Shown: positions 8,054 through 17,649, counted from the stretch's first letter. The stretch is DNA of 64,000 bases from an uncultured Bacteroidales bacterium (GCA_902787575.1 CADAGX010000001.1:62001-126000), one strand, 5' to 3'. Notes: generated by a model not told the origin, from the sequence alone. Numbers and translations: made by a program.

Positions 8054-11000
8054 ATGAGACACAGCGCATTCTTCATATTCATCATCTTCACCACTGCCCT
8101 CCACGCGCAGCAGGAGTTCCAAGGCCGCGTGGTGGATGCCGAGACCGGCAAACCGCTGCCGTATGCCAGTATCTACCTTTCTAAAGACAAAGGCACAATA
8201 ACGAACGATGAAGGAAACTTCTGCATCGAAGCGAAGGCCTCGGATGTAGTGTCAGTATCATTCATTGGTTACAATACATTAAAGATAAAGGCGGGCGAAC
8301 TAAAACAAGACATAAGAATGATGCCCATGTCGCACTCCTTAAAGGAGGTGACGGTGATTCCGACTGAAGTCATCTTACAAAAAGTGCTGAAGCAACTGGT
8401 AAAAGACTATAAAAAACATTCGCATAAAAAGAGTAATTTCTTTTACCGCCTGAATTTAGATTTTGAGGAAAGACAAGAATTAGTGGAAGCTTTCTTCACA
8501 GCACGTCCTGCTGTGAACTTGCGCAATATTATGTTCCTAACAGGAATACGCGCACTGAACAGAAAGTATGCACAGAGCGAATCAAACATCATCTATTCTA
8601 ACCTACAACACCTTGCTGATGTGGGTCCACTAACATTCGATGTCAAATATTGGCAAAGAGTCAAGAAACCATTTCATGTTGAGCGGAGTGCTATCGATTA
8701 TTCAATTATATCTTCCATAAGGTCTTCTAATTACGATATTTCTGCTCAGGTGTTGTATGGAGAAAATGGGCAGAAAATCTACAAAATAAACATGGCGAGT
8801 AAGCCAGAATGCAACTATTCTATCCTTGAAGGAGCGCTGTACGTTGATGCAAGCAATTACGCGCTACAATCATTCGACGGCAAACTACGAAACTTCACGC
8901 TGGAAGTAGGACGTAGCCTGCGGAATGAAGAATCTGCCGTCGAGTCTAAGGTGCGTATAATATACACACAGAGAAGGGGATTCACCGAAGTGGAGAGCAT
9001 TGTGTCAAGTATAAAAGCAGGGACTCTCACCTGCCATAGTGTGGCCTTCAATATGGAAGAAAGCGAACTTCCTTTCGACAAGGGGACAAACGTGACGGAT
9101 AATATGCTGGAGGCAATTGACAATGCGGGATACAATTCTACGCTATGGAACAAGGCTATTGTTCTGAGAACGGAAAAGGAAGAGAATCTCATCAAAAAAA
9201 CAGTTATAAGTAATGATGACGTTCGCCAGTGGAATTTCGTCGTAAAAGATGATTCCTTTAATATGGAAATCTTCCGTCCTTTCGTGGAACGCTTAGCAGC
9301 CTTCGGAAAGACCATTCCACAGGAGAAGTTGTACGTACACATGGACAACACGTGCTACTTCCAGGGCGACACTATCTGGTTCTCGGCATTCACGCGCAAC
9401 ACCGCCACCGACGCGCCGTCACAGGTGAGCGGCGTTCTCTACGCCGAACTGCTCAACAACGACGGCTATCTGGTGGAACGCAAGATGATAGAGATGAAGG
9501 AGGGCCGTGGAAACGGCTTCTTTGCGCTCAACAATCCAGTACAGTACAGCGGCTTCTACGAACTTCGGGCCTACACACGCTGGCAACTCAATTGGGGCGT
9601 GCACGAGCACAAACACAGCAAGGCGGCCAGCGAGTGGTTCCTCTCCAAGGAACTGGAGCAGGAATATTACCGAGACTACGACAAACTCTACAGCCGCGTT
9701 TTCCCTGTCTATGACCGACCGCGCACGCCCGGAGATTATACACGCGACATGACCATGCGTGTCATGCGACGCACCTTCAAGAACGACCCCGACGCACCAC
9801 GTCCCATCCTCACACTCTTCCCCGAAGGGGGCAACCTTGTGGCCGGAGTGCCAAACCGCGTGGCCTTCGAGGCGGTATGGAGCGACGGGCTGCAGATGGA
9901 GGGAAGCCTTGCATTCGAGTCCTCACCTGCGGATAGTGCCACGTCCGTATCGACACGGAACCGAGGACGCGGCGTGTTCACCGTTACTCCCGAGGCCGGA
10001 AAGGCAAAGGAAGTGGTCTTCACCTCTGCAGACGGGCAGCAGGTGAAGGCACAGTTGCCAAAACCCGAGGAGCAGGGAGTAGCAATAACCGTACGTCGGG
10101 ACTCCGCAGGCAGTTGGCGTATTGCTGCACACCGAACGGGACGTCTCTCGGCAGACAGCCTTGCACTCACCATCATGCATGAAGGGCGGCTCACACACTT
10201 CCGCCGTTTCGCGGAAGTAGAGGGCGAGGGATGCATCATCCCTGAAGCAGAACTGCAGACGGGCGTGCAGCAAGCCACCGTCTTCGACACGCAGGGGCAC
10301 GTATGGGCCGACCGGCTCTTCTTCGTCACGAAGGCGGAGGACATAAAACCCACGCTGACCGTGAAAGGACTGAAAGACGAATACCAACCACACGAGAAGA
10401 TACGTCTCGAGGTGGAGGGAGCGGCAGCAGATGCGCAGGTGTCAATTGCTGTGCGAGACGCGTATCAGGCCGACGGACTCTTCGACAATGGGACGATACT
10501 GACAGAGATGCTGCTCGCCAGCGAGATACGCGGCTTCGTGCCCGACGCTGGATGGTTCTTCGAGAAAGACGACGAGGAACACCGCGAGGCGCTCGACCTG
10601 CTGATGATGACACAGGGATGGCGCCGCTTCTCATGGCGAGACATGGCTGTAAAGGGAGAATGGGAACTGACGCAGCCAGACGAGCGGACACCAATCATCG
10701 AAGGTAAGGTTTCCAAATCATACGGCGGACTGAGAGAAGAAGAAAGACTCAATCTCGTAAATGAATATGCAGCGGAAGCAGCCCTATTGCAAATGGACTA
10801 TTTAGCATTAGGTGAGGAGGAACGTAGAAAACAGAAGGAAGCATACGAAGAGAAACAAGCCCAACTTAGACGACAAACAGAAGAAAACCTGACACTTAAA
10901 TCGGAAATCTACGAACCCACGCAGATGGAAAAGGAAGTGCGCGTACATGGTGAATTATTTAGGGAAGACCTAATCACTGTCACAGCCGCTGAAATAGAAA

Positions 11001-12085
11001 CGAAACAAGCACGCTTCAGAATGCAACTACCACGATACTACGAGAAAAGCATTCTTTTTCTCGACGCTGCGGACACTACAAAATGGGGTAAACGACAAAC
11101 GTACAATTGGATACGCATGAAGACCGACATGCCAAGTGAATTCCTCGTCAGGGTGCATATGCCATATCCACGTTTCGTGAAACCATACGGCTACTATCAG
11201 GAGCATTTGACGCACAAAACAAGGACTCCTGCTGAGTTGCTGGCGAACACGACACACAACATGTCAGAGATAGTTGTGAAAGGGAGAAAAGGTACGTTGC
11301 GGCGATTCGACCAGTCACAACCAGCCATCATCATAGATGCATACGAAGCATGGAACCTTATAGACGATGCTGGAATACAAGTAAAGAACCATATTTACTC
11401 CACCGCAGCAAACCTTACAAGGACGCTTTTCGGTGACTACGGTTTAATATACCCATACTCGTCCAAAGAAGAGACAAGAGAGAAAGAAAAAAAATACGAT
11501 TTTAGTATTGAAAGTTTCTTAAATAAGGAGGAGCCAGACCGGATATACGAAGTATACGGACTGGGAGCCACACGGAGGGCACTGCCGCAGTACATAGACA
11601 TCCCTGTGGATTCGCTCTACAGCCCAAAGTATCTGAGAACACTCGGAAAAGGAATCCAAATGCCGCCAAACGAACTGGATGATTTCAAAACCAGCAAAAT
11701 AGACAAATACGTAATTTATACCGATTATTGCCCACGACTGGAGGGAAGCCAGCGATATTCTGGAGACAATCTGCCTGAGACTCGGGTTGCTGTTTATCCG
11801 TACTACGATGGGCGAGAACGCTTGGTGTATGCCAATCGACGTTACATACTTCCTGGTTTCCCTCTTCAAACCGAATTCTATAGCCCCGACTACAGTCGGC
11901 AGACGCCACCTGAGCCAAACGACTACCGTCGCACGCTCTACTGGAACCCAAACGTAAAACTCGACCATGAGGGACGGGCCAACATCACGCTGTGGAACTG
12001 CTCACGCGCCACACGGCCGCAAGTGGAAGCCGCAGGACAAAGCACCGACGGCACGCTACTCTGGAATAAGACCGAAAACCGATAA
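8054..12085 (+). CDS. Large secreted fusion: tandem family core plus MG2-like and TonB-plug-like regions (member 4)
   Basis: 1343 residues. Residues 1-400 repeat the family layout: signal peptide ending TALHAQ, GRVVDAETGKPLPYASIYL, FTARPAVNLRN, GALYVDASNYALQSFDGK and YNSTLWNKAIVLRT. From about residue 425 (KLYVHMDNTCYFQGDTIWF) the protein becomes an alpha-2-macroglobulin MG2-like beta-sandwich region of the kind found in large Bacteroidota envelope proteins. A segment beginning MSEIVVKGRKG near residue 1070 resembles the start of a TonB receptor plug, but no barrel follows. The protein ends in a beta-rich region. Proteins with MG2 and plug-like domains are usually periplasmic or outer-membrane; the role here is unknown. 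Codons around 8170-9340 and 10700-11480 are more AT-rich than the part between, hinting at assembly from pieces of different origin. Confidence 0.78.
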   Translation: MRHSAFFIFIIFTTALHAQQEFQGRVVDAETGKPLPYASIYLSKDKGTITNDEGNFCIEAKASDVVSVSFIGYNTLKIKAGELKQDIRMMPMSHSLKEVTVIPTEVILQKVLKQLVKDYKKHSHKKSNFFYRLNLDFEERQELVEAFFTARPAVNLRNIMFLTGIRALNRKYAQSESNIIYSNLQHLADVGPLTFDVKYWQRVKKPFHVERSAIDYSIISSIRSSNYDISAQVLYGENGQKIYKINMASKPECNYSILEGALYVDASNYALQSFDGKLRNFTLEVGRSLRNEESAVESKVRIIYTQRRGFTEVESIVSSIKAGTLTCHSVAFNMEESELPFDKGTNVTDNMLEAIDNAGYNSTLWNKAIVLRTEKEENLIKKTVISNDDVRQWNFVVKDDSFNMEIFRPFVERLAAFGKTIPQEKLYVHMDNTCYFQGDTIWFSAFTRNTATDAPSQVSGVLYAELLNNDGYLVERKMIEMKEGRGNGFFALNNPVQYSGFYELRAYTRWQLNWGVHEHKHSKAASEWFLSKELEQEYYRDYDKLYSRVFPVYDRPRTPGDYTRDMTMRVMRRTFKNDPDAPRPILTLFPEGGNLVAGVPNRVAFEAVWSDGLQMEGSLAFESSPADSATSVSTRNRGRGVFTVTPEAGKAKEVVFTSADGQQVKAQLPKPEEQGVAITVRRDSAGSWRIAAHRTGRLSADSLALTIMHEGRLTHFRRFAEVEGEGCIIPEAELQTGVQQATVFDTQGHVWADRLFFVTKAEDIKPTLTVKGLKDEYQPHEKIRLEVEGAAADAQVSIAVRDAYQADGLFDNGTILTEMLLASEIRGFVPDAGWFFEKDDEEHREALDLLMMTQGWRRFSWRDMAVKGEWELTQPDERTPIIEGKVSKSYGGLREEERLNLVNEYAAEAALLQMDYLALGEEERRKQKEAYEEKQAQLRRQTEENLTLKSEIYEPTQMEKEVRVHGELFREDLITVTAAEIETKQARFRMQLPRYYEKSILFLDAADTTKWGKRQTYNWIRMKTDMPSEFLVRVHMPYPRFVKPYGYYQEHLTHKTRTPAELLANTTHNMSEIVVKGRKGTLRRFDQSQPAIIIDAYEAWNLIDDAGIQVKNHIYSTAANLTRTLFGDYGLIYPYSSKEETREKEKKYDFSIESFLNKEEPDRIYEVYGLGATRRALPQYIDIPVDSLYSPKYLRTLGKGIQMPPNELDDFKTSKIDKYVIYTDYCPRLEGSQRYSGDNLPETRVAVYPYYDGRERLVYANRRYILPGFPLQTEFYSPDYSRQTPPEPNDYRRTLYWNPNVKLDHEGRANITLWNCSRATRPQVEAAGQSTDGTLLWNKTENR

Positions 12086-12112
12086 AACTTTGCCACATGA
12101 CGCCATAGCATC

Positions 12113-12526
12113 CTCCCAAGTTTTTTTCCCCGAAAAAACCTACACACCTACACTTTCCGTCCTTAACCGTATGAAATGCTGCACGGTAAGAGGGTGTAGG
12201 TTCGCGTGTAGGTTTCGCGAAAACGTGTAGGTTAATGGCCCACGAGCACTATTTTTCCGCCACACGTCGCATGCGTTCACGCCACACGTCGCATGCGTTC
12301 ACGCCACACGTCGCTGTGAGCAAAACTACACGTCGCATTTTTCGTAGCACAACGCAGTGGCTAAGACGTTGAAACTTGAAAGATGTGTAAGACCGCTTTA
12401 AAACCTACACGTTTTAGGGGAACCTACACGCGAACCTACACACCCGCAGCACAATAGGAATCAAGGAATTAAGTACCGAAACGTGTAGGATGTAGGTTTT
12501 TCTTGAGAAAAAACTTTTGGGGGAAG
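12113..12526. repeat. Imperfect long inverted-repeat element built from ACCTACAC/GTGTAGGT units
   Basis: The left arm (12113-12233) and right arm (12402-12526) are inverted copies over about 120 nt. The outermost parts match as CTCCCAAG-T7 against A6-CTTTTGGGGGAAG. The innermost 40 nt of the arms differ at only about five positions. Each arm contains several ACCTACAC or GTGTAGGT units that can also pair within the arm. The roughly 170-nt centre carries a 22-nt tandem repeat. It fills the gap between the convergent genes ending at 12085 and 12658 and encodes no protein I can see. Confidence 0.75.
12258..12314. repeat. Tandem 22-nt repeat containing CACACGTCGCATGCG
   Basis: Two identical 22-nt units (12258-12279 and 12280-12301) are followed by the first 13 bases of a third, then a diverged ACACGTCGCA at about 12328-12337. 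The same core recurs upstream of the gene at 28965. Confidence 0.75.
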
Positions 12527-12597
12527 AAATAACCTGAAAAAATCTTGGCAGCAAGGAAGGCGAAGCCTGAGACGCTGCTGGCGGTTCGCACACAAGA

Positions 12598-12624
12598 GGG
12601 GGACATCAGAAAGCCGATGTCCCC
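12598..12624 (-). terminator. Hairpin downstream of the GH3 gene
   Basis: GGGGACATC and GATGTCCCC form a 9-bp stem about 34 nt after the minus-strand stop at 12658. The tail is only weakly T-rich. It is a candidate transcript end for the minus operon. Confidence 0.5.
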
Positions 12625-12657
12625 TTCACTGGTTTATCTGTATGGACGAAGATGCGT

Positions 12658-14928
12658 CTATTTCACCGTCACACGCTTGGTCTGCACGTCGCGGCTGTTG
12701 GCTCCCACCATGATGTCGAACTCGCCCGGCTCGAAGAAGAGGGTGCCCTGCATGTCGTAGTAGCTGAGGCTGGCCTCGGAGAGGGCGAGGTGCACGGTCT
12801 TGGTCTCGCCGGCACGCAGGAAGACGCGCTCGAAGGCTTTCAGCTCCTTCACAGGACGGGCGTAGCGGCAGGCAATGTCGTGGATGTAGCATTGCACCAC
12901 CTCGTAGGCATCGCGCGAGCCGCTGTTCGTAACGTCCACCGTCACCTCGACGCTGCGGCCCTGCTGCTTCACCTGCATGGGGCCGTAGGTGAACTGGGTG
13001 TACGAGAGTCCGAAGCCGAAGGGGAAGGCCGGTCCGTTGCTCACCTCGAAGTAGTTGCTCTGATAGTTGCGGAAGCGCGTCTCGTCGTCGCGCACGGGAC
13101 GTCCGGTGCGCAGGTGGTTGTAGTAGAGCGGCTCCTGGCCCACGGCACGCGGCATGCTGACGGTGAGGCGGCCGCATGGCACCTTGTCGCCAAAGAGCAC
13201 GTCGCACAGCGCGGTGCCCATCTCGGTGCCACCGAACCACACGTTGAGGATGGCGGGTATGTGGTGGCGCTCCCACTCCATCGTGGTGGGACGGCCGGCG
13301 AAGTTGAGCAGCACGATGGGCTTGCCCAGTGCGGCCAAGTCGCGTAGCAGGGAGAGCTGCGTCTCGGGCATGGAGAGCGTGGTGCGACTGTGGCTCTCGC
13401 CGCTATAGTCGGCACCCTCGCCCATGGCACAGACGATGACGTCGGCCTGACGTGCAGCTTCCATGGCCTCGGTGTGCGCTTTCTCCGAGTCCACCTCGGG
13501 GATGTACCACGAATTGCCGGCGGTGCGCATACGTCCGTAGGGTGCTATGTTGCAGCCCTGCGCGAAGAACACCTTGCCGCGGCCCTCTACGGCCTGCTCC
13601 ATGGCACGGCGCAGACTGGGATAGGCGTCGCTGGCCGGACGCGAGACGCACCACGTGCCGAGCATCCCATCGGTGGTGTCGGCGTTCGGGCCGATGAGTG
13701 CTATCTTGCAGTCCTTGCTGAGTGGCAGGAGGTTGCCCTCGTTGCGCAGCAGGACGAAGGTCTCGGCCGTGAAGTCGCGCGCAGCCTGCCGGTGCTCGGC
13801 AGTGAAGAGATACTTGGCCTGCTCTGCGTCCGAGAGGCCACAGTGGCGATACGGGTCGTCGAAGAGGCCGAGCCGATATTTGGCCTCGAGCACGCGACGG
13901 CACGCCTGGTCGATGAGCCGCTTGCTCACGCGGCCGTCTTTGACCAGTTGCTCGAGATGCTTCAGGAAGCCCTGCGAGCACATGTCCATGTCGGTGCCGG
14001 CCTTGAGCGCCAACTCCGAGTTGTGAGCCAAGTCGCCGAAGCCGTGACGCACCATCTCGGCAATGCTGCTGTAGTCCGTCACGATGAAGCCACCGAAGCC
14101 CCACATGCGACGCAGCACATCCTCGAGCAGCCAGCGGTTGGCCGTGGCGTGCTGTCCGTCCACAAGGTTGAAACTCGTCATGACGCTGCCCACGCCAGCT
14201 TCCACAGCTGCCTTGTAGGGCGGGAAGTACTGGTTGAACATGCGCAGGTGGCTCATGTCCACCGTGTTATAGTCGCGGCCAGCCTCTACGGCACCGTACA
14301 GCGCGTAGTGCTTCAGGCAAGCCATGATGTGCGTGCGGTCTGAGAAGTCGCCCTGATAGCCGCGCACCAGCGCCGCTGCAATAAGGCTGCCCAGATAGGG
14401 GTCCTCGCCGTTGCCCTCGGCAATGCGGCCCCAGCGTGCATCGAGTGCGATGTCCACCATCGGGCTGTACGTCCAGCTGATGCCGTCGGAACTGGCCTCC
14501 TCGGCAGCCATGCGCGCGCCACGTTCTATGCCCTCCACGTCCCAGCTGCACGCTTGCGCCAGCGGGATGGGCAGTATGGTGTGATAGCCGTGGATGACGT
14601 CGAGTCCCACCAACAGCGGAATGCCCAGACGGCTCTTCTCGACGGCCACCTGCTGCAAGGCACGAATCTTGTCCTTGCCCTTCAGGTTCAGCACGGCACC
14701 CAGCTCGCCGCGTGCCACCATGCCGCCCACCTCGGTGTCCATGGCTGCGCCGGTGGTGACGTCGCCTGCCGGCTGGAGGTTGAGCTGTCCGATCTTCTCA
14801 CTGAGCGTCATGCGCGCCATCAGCCGGCTCACGAACGCATCCATCTTCTTGTCGGCGGCGGCAGCCTGCAGCATTACGCACGCCAGCGCGACACACATCG
14901 CTAAACGTTTCATCATCTTTTTCTCCAT
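12658..14928 (-). CDS. bglX: Glycoside hydrolase family 3, BglX-like beta-glucosidase
   Basis: 756 residues from the ATG at 14928, chosen because a signal peptide (RLAMCVALACVMLQAAAA) begins there; the longer open frame upstream is non-coding. The GH3 TIM-barrel includes KHYALYGAVEAGRDY and GGFIVTDYSSIAEM with the nucleophile Asp285. The second alpha/beta domain contains LLRNEGNLLPL and GPNADTTDGMLGTW. A fibronectin-III-like domain ends the protein (FPFGFGLSYTQF onward). The length matches periplasmic BglX enzymes, which remove terminal beta-linked glucose or xylose from oligosaccharides; the substrate here is not certain. It starts 52 nt after the LamG gene on the same strand, so the two probably share a transcript. 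Confidence 0.93.
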   Translation of the reverse strand: MEKKMMKRLAMCVALACVMLQAAAADKKMDAFVSRLMARMTLSEKIGQLNLQPAGDVTTGAAMDTEVGGMVARGELGAVLNLKGKDKIRALQQVAVEKSRLGIPLLVGLDVIHGYHTILPIPLAQACSWDVEGIERGARMAAEEASSDGISWTYSPMVDIALDARWGRIAEGNGEDPYLGSLIAAALVRGYQGDFSDRTHIMACLKHYALYGAVEAGRDYNTVDMSHLRMFNQYFPPYKAAVEAGVGSVMTSFNLVDGQHATANRWLLEDVLRRMWGFGGFIVTDYSSIAEMVRHGFGDLAHNSELALKAGTDMDMCSQGFLKHLEQLVKDGRVSKRLIDQACRRVLEAKYRLGLFDDPYRHCGLSDAEQAKYLFTAEHRQAARDFTAETFVLLRNEGNLLPLSKDCKIALIGPNADTTDGMLGTWCVSRPASDAYPSLRRAMEQAVEGRGKVFFAQGCNIAPYGRMRTAGNSWYIPEVDSEKAHTEAMEAARQADVIVCAMGEGADYSGESHSRTTLSMPETQLSLLRDLAALGKPIVLLNFAGRPTTMEWERHHIPAILNVWFGGTEMGTALCDVLFGDKVPCGRLTVSMPRAVGQEPLYYNHLRTGRPVRDDETRFRNYQSNYFEVSNGPAFPFGFGLSYTQFTYGPMQVKQQGRSVEVTVDVTNSGSRDAYEVVQCYIHDIACRYARPVKELKAFERVFLRAGETKTVHLALSEASLSYYDMQGTLFFEPGEFDIMVGANSRDVQTKRVTVK

Positions 14929-14980
14929 TTCTTTTATGTTGTTAAGGTTTCTTTCTGAGTGAGGAAAAACATCGAGGCGC

Positions 14981-17056
14981 CTACTCCGCCACGTCCGCGG
15001 ACTGCGGATGCAGGACAATGGTGCGCGGAGACGTGGCTTGCACGTTCAACCACAGGACGAGGCGCTGGCCGTCGTACTGACGGAGCAGGCCGACGCGATA
15101 GTCCTCTGCACGCAGAGGCTTGCCGTTGAAGTCCACACGGACATCTCGGCCCGTCCAGCCGTCCACAATCAGGCACAGGCCCTGCACAGGCCGCTCGGCA
15201 GAAGCATCAATGCGCAGGCGGACGGCATCGGTCGCACCGGGGCGATACGAAAGTTTGTAGGCACGCTCCGTCCGGTCGTACTGTCCGCCCTCACACGGGC
15301 CATCCAACACGGTGAGCGCAGGAGCCCGCAGCCACGATTTGGCCAGAGGCAGCAGTTGTGCGGCATCCTTGTCTGTGCAGCCGCAGAGCATGAGCTTTGT
15401 CATCCGGCCGTCCTTCACCTCGTACGGAGCACTGTATTGCGTGGCAGTGTAGGTGTGCGAGGGGCCGTCGGCCGTCACGGCGTAACGGCCGATGACGTAT
15501 TCCTGCGTCACGGGCCAGTGGTTGCGCCACGGGAACAGCGAGTAGTCGCTCCAGCGGCCGGCATAGCGCACAATCTCGGGTCCGTCGTGACCGGCCTCGT
15601 TCTTGCCGGCGGAGTCGTCGAGAATGAGGAACGGGTTCCACTGGCTTCTCAGATATGTAACCTGAATGTTGGCCTGCGGAATCGACGCGAGGTGCTGCAT
15701 GGTTCTGACGGCAAATTCCCAGCCGAAGGTGCGCGACTCGCCTTTCATGTTGGCCACCGACATAATGCGGTCCTTATCGAGCACATCTTCCGGCCGCTGG
15801 CCCGGATGAAGCACCTGGAGCGACTGGCACCACTCGTACCAGTCGGTCAGGTTGGAACTCCACACCACCATCTTTCGCACGCCCGTGCCATCGGGGTAGA
15901 ACACGTAGGTTTCCTCCGACCAGTCGCCCCATTGCGTCTCCGGGTCTTGGTAGGGGAACTGCTGATTGACGCCTACAGGAGCATTGCGCCAGAGCACGAC
16001 GGTGCGTGCAGGCGTGTTCTCGAGAATACGCACACTGGAGAAGTCGGCATGCTTGTCGCTCATGCTCTCGCAGCAGCCCCAGTGGGTGACTTTCATGCGT
16101 TCTATGAACTCATTGCTCATCCAGTTGTCTTTCTCGGTCACGAAGCACGGAGCATACGAGATGCCACGCCAGAAGACCACACGGAAAGGAAGCTGCCGGC
16201 CAAAGGCCACCACCACATCGGGCGTCTCGCCCCGCCACTGGTCGTCCCACTGCTTGTAATATTTCAGCGGGATGTACCAGCTGCCAAAGCCCAGCGGCTC
16301 CTTGGGGCCGGACGGCAGACGACGCTCCTCGAGTGCAGGAGCCTTGTAGCTGACGGGCGAGAGGCGGATGATGCTGTCGTAGAAAGCAGTGCCGTCGTGG
16401 ATCTGCAGTTCGTCCAGCGCGCCGTCGAGAGAGCAGAGCAGTGGAATCTCCTTGTTTTCATACGGGCAAGCCACGGGTGCCGGCGTCCGGCCAATCCACA
16501 TCTCGGCAGAATCCGTCGGAACGGGATGTGGCACCGTATCCACCACATTACTCTCCACGTGATTCAGCGCCAGCCGCGCTCCGCGTGCATCGTAGGAACA
16601 CGTGATGCGACTCCACTTCCTCAGCGGCACGGGGTTGTCAGAAATGATTTTCTGCGTGCCGACGCTGAATGTGACACGTCCGTGCACATCAATCTCCAAG
16701 CTGAACGGGTGCTGCCCCGCGTGGTAGTAGAGGATAGGGCACGACGACTTGGGATAGCTGGCAGGGGCGAAGAACAAATCGGCAGTGAAGGAGTGGCCTA
16801 TCTGCACCTGGCCAGCCGGAATGATGAGCCGAGAGGTGAAGCCGTTGAACAACACAGCCGAGCCGTCCACGCCCTCCGTCCAGTAGCACGAAGGCAAGAC
16901 CTGCAGAGAGTCCTTGACGGCCAAATTGTGTACGACGGTGCCATGGTTCTCGTTGAATGGGAAATACATGAGTCTGCCGGTGGCATCTTTTCCGGCGACG
17001 GACAGAGAGTTGGCCACGACAAGCAGTATGGCAAAAAAGGCGATTCTTTTCTTCAT
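14981..17056 (-). CDS. Secreted LamG-domain protein of unknown function
   Basis: 691 residues with a signal peptide (KKRIAFFAILLVVANSLSVAG). Residues about 27-230 form a concanavalin-A/LamG-like beta-sandwich (GRLMYFPFNENHG, GSAVLFNGFTSRLIIP, CSLDGALDELQIHDG). The remaining 450 residues are rich in Trp and Tyr (SWYIPLKYYKQWDDQW, NAPVGVNQQF, ETYVFYPDGTG) and resemble nothing I can name firmly; a carbohydrate-active or lyase role is possible. It lies directly upstream of GH3 in a likely two-gene operon with a good promoter at 17132-17161, so a role in glycan binding or breakdown is a reasonable inference only. Confidence 0.7.
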   Translation of the reverse strand: MKKRIAFFAILLVVANSLSVAGKDATGRLMYFPFNENHGTVVHNLAVKDSLQVLPSCYWTEGVDGSAVLFNGFTSRLIIPAGQVQIGHSFTADLFFAPASYPKSSCPILYYHAGQHPFSLEIDVHGRVTFSVGTQKIISDNPVPLRKWSRITCSYDARGARLALNHVESNVVDTVPHPVPTDSAEMWIGRTPAPVACPYENKEIPLLCSLDGALDELQIHDGTAFYDSIIRLSPVSYKAPALEERRLPSGPKEPLGFGSWYIPLKYYKQWDDQWRGETPDVVVAFGRQLPFRVVFWRGISYAPCFVTEKDNWMSNEFIERMKVTHWGCCESMSDKHADFSSVRILENTPARTVVLWRNAPVGVNQQFPYQDPETQWGDWSEETYVFYPDGTGVRKMVVWSSNLTDWYEWCQSLQVLHPGQRPEDVLDKDRIMSVANMKGESRTFGWEFAVRTMQHLASIPQANIQVTYLRSQWNPFLILDDSAGKNEAGHDGPEIVRYAGRWSDYSLFPWRNHWPVTQEYVIGRYAVTADGPSHTYTATQYSAPYEVKDGRMTKLMLCGCTDKDAAQLLPLAKSWLRAPALTVLDGPCEGGQYDRTERAYKLSYRPGATDAVRLRIDASAERPVQGLCLIVDGWTGRDVRVDFNGKPLRAEDYRVGLLRQYDGQRLVLWLNVQATSPRTIVLHPQSADVAE

Positions 17057-17131
17057 AGCGGGGCTTCGGGTTTAAAGAACATCACACTGTATAAATACCA
17101 TTGACACCTCAGGATTTGGCGCTTACGAAGC

Positions 17132-17161
17132 CAAAGTTATGTATTTTTCGCGTCGCTACAA
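17132..17161 (-). promoter_or_regulatory. Promoter for the LamG-GH3 operon
   Basis: On the minus strand, TTG (17159-17161), a 19-nt spacer and TAACTTTG (17132-17139). The 5' leader to the start at 17056 is about 70 nt. Confidence 0.6.
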
Positions 17162-17360
17162 GGCTCAGTGCGAAAAAAATCTCATTTTTTCGGCAAAAAT
17201 ATTTTTGTGTGACGCAAGTTGTCACAACGTGGGCCGACCTTTGCGGCAGAAATGGGAATGAAAACCCCAAATGCGGCCCGCGAAAAAAGCAAAACGACAC
17301 GCGAAAAAAACGGCGCCACACGCAAGAAAAAGAAGTCTAACACACAAAAACTAAAGTACG

Positions 17361-17636
17361 ATGGAAACGAACATTCTTTTCACACACACACAGCGAGACA
17401 ACTCAGTAAGCCTCCGCGAAGCAATCCTTGGCAGTGCATTTGTGACATGGCTGACACTCTGGACCAGCCGCATCATGGAACGCGAACTGACGCCCATGCA
17501 GTGTCTGCACCTGTTGCACGCACAACTGGCATTCGGCGCCCTGTTGCTGCTGGGCGGCACAAGTGCAGTGGTGGCCGTGTTGCTGGCCGCATGGTTCGGA
17601 CTATCGGTGCTGCAGTGCGCGAGGGCGCTGAAGTAG
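17361..17636 (+). CDS. Small two-helix membrane protein, unknown function
   Basis: 91 residues. Two hydrophobic stretches are visible: about residues 22-36 (ILGSAFVTWLTLWTS) and 56-84 (a long run rich in L, A, V and G). They are separated by a short polar link with several Met, Glu and His residues. It lies alone on the plus strand between two minus-strand genes, ending 14 nt from the stop of the GH31 gene. The leader 17230-17360 is A-rich, with no clear promoter; the best candidate (GACCTTTG at 17234) deviates from consensus. No family is recognised. The hydrophobic pattern and good stop placement favour a real gene, but it could be spurious. Confidence 0.5.
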   Translation: METNILFTHTQRDNSVSLREAILGSAFVTWLTLWTSRIMERELTPMQCLHLLHAQLAFGALLLLGGTSAVVAVLLAAWFGLSVLQCARALK

Positions 17637-17649
17637 AGAGCGCGAGCCC

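Noticed and set aside
12258..12345. Possible CRISPR array at the CACACGTCGC repeats
   Set aside because: Units are directly tandem without unique spacers, only two are complete, and no cas gene is nearby.
15008..17104. 698-codon plus-strand open frame opposite the LamG gene
   Set aside because: No domain, signal peptide or promoter. The minus frame has all three, so this is a shadow.
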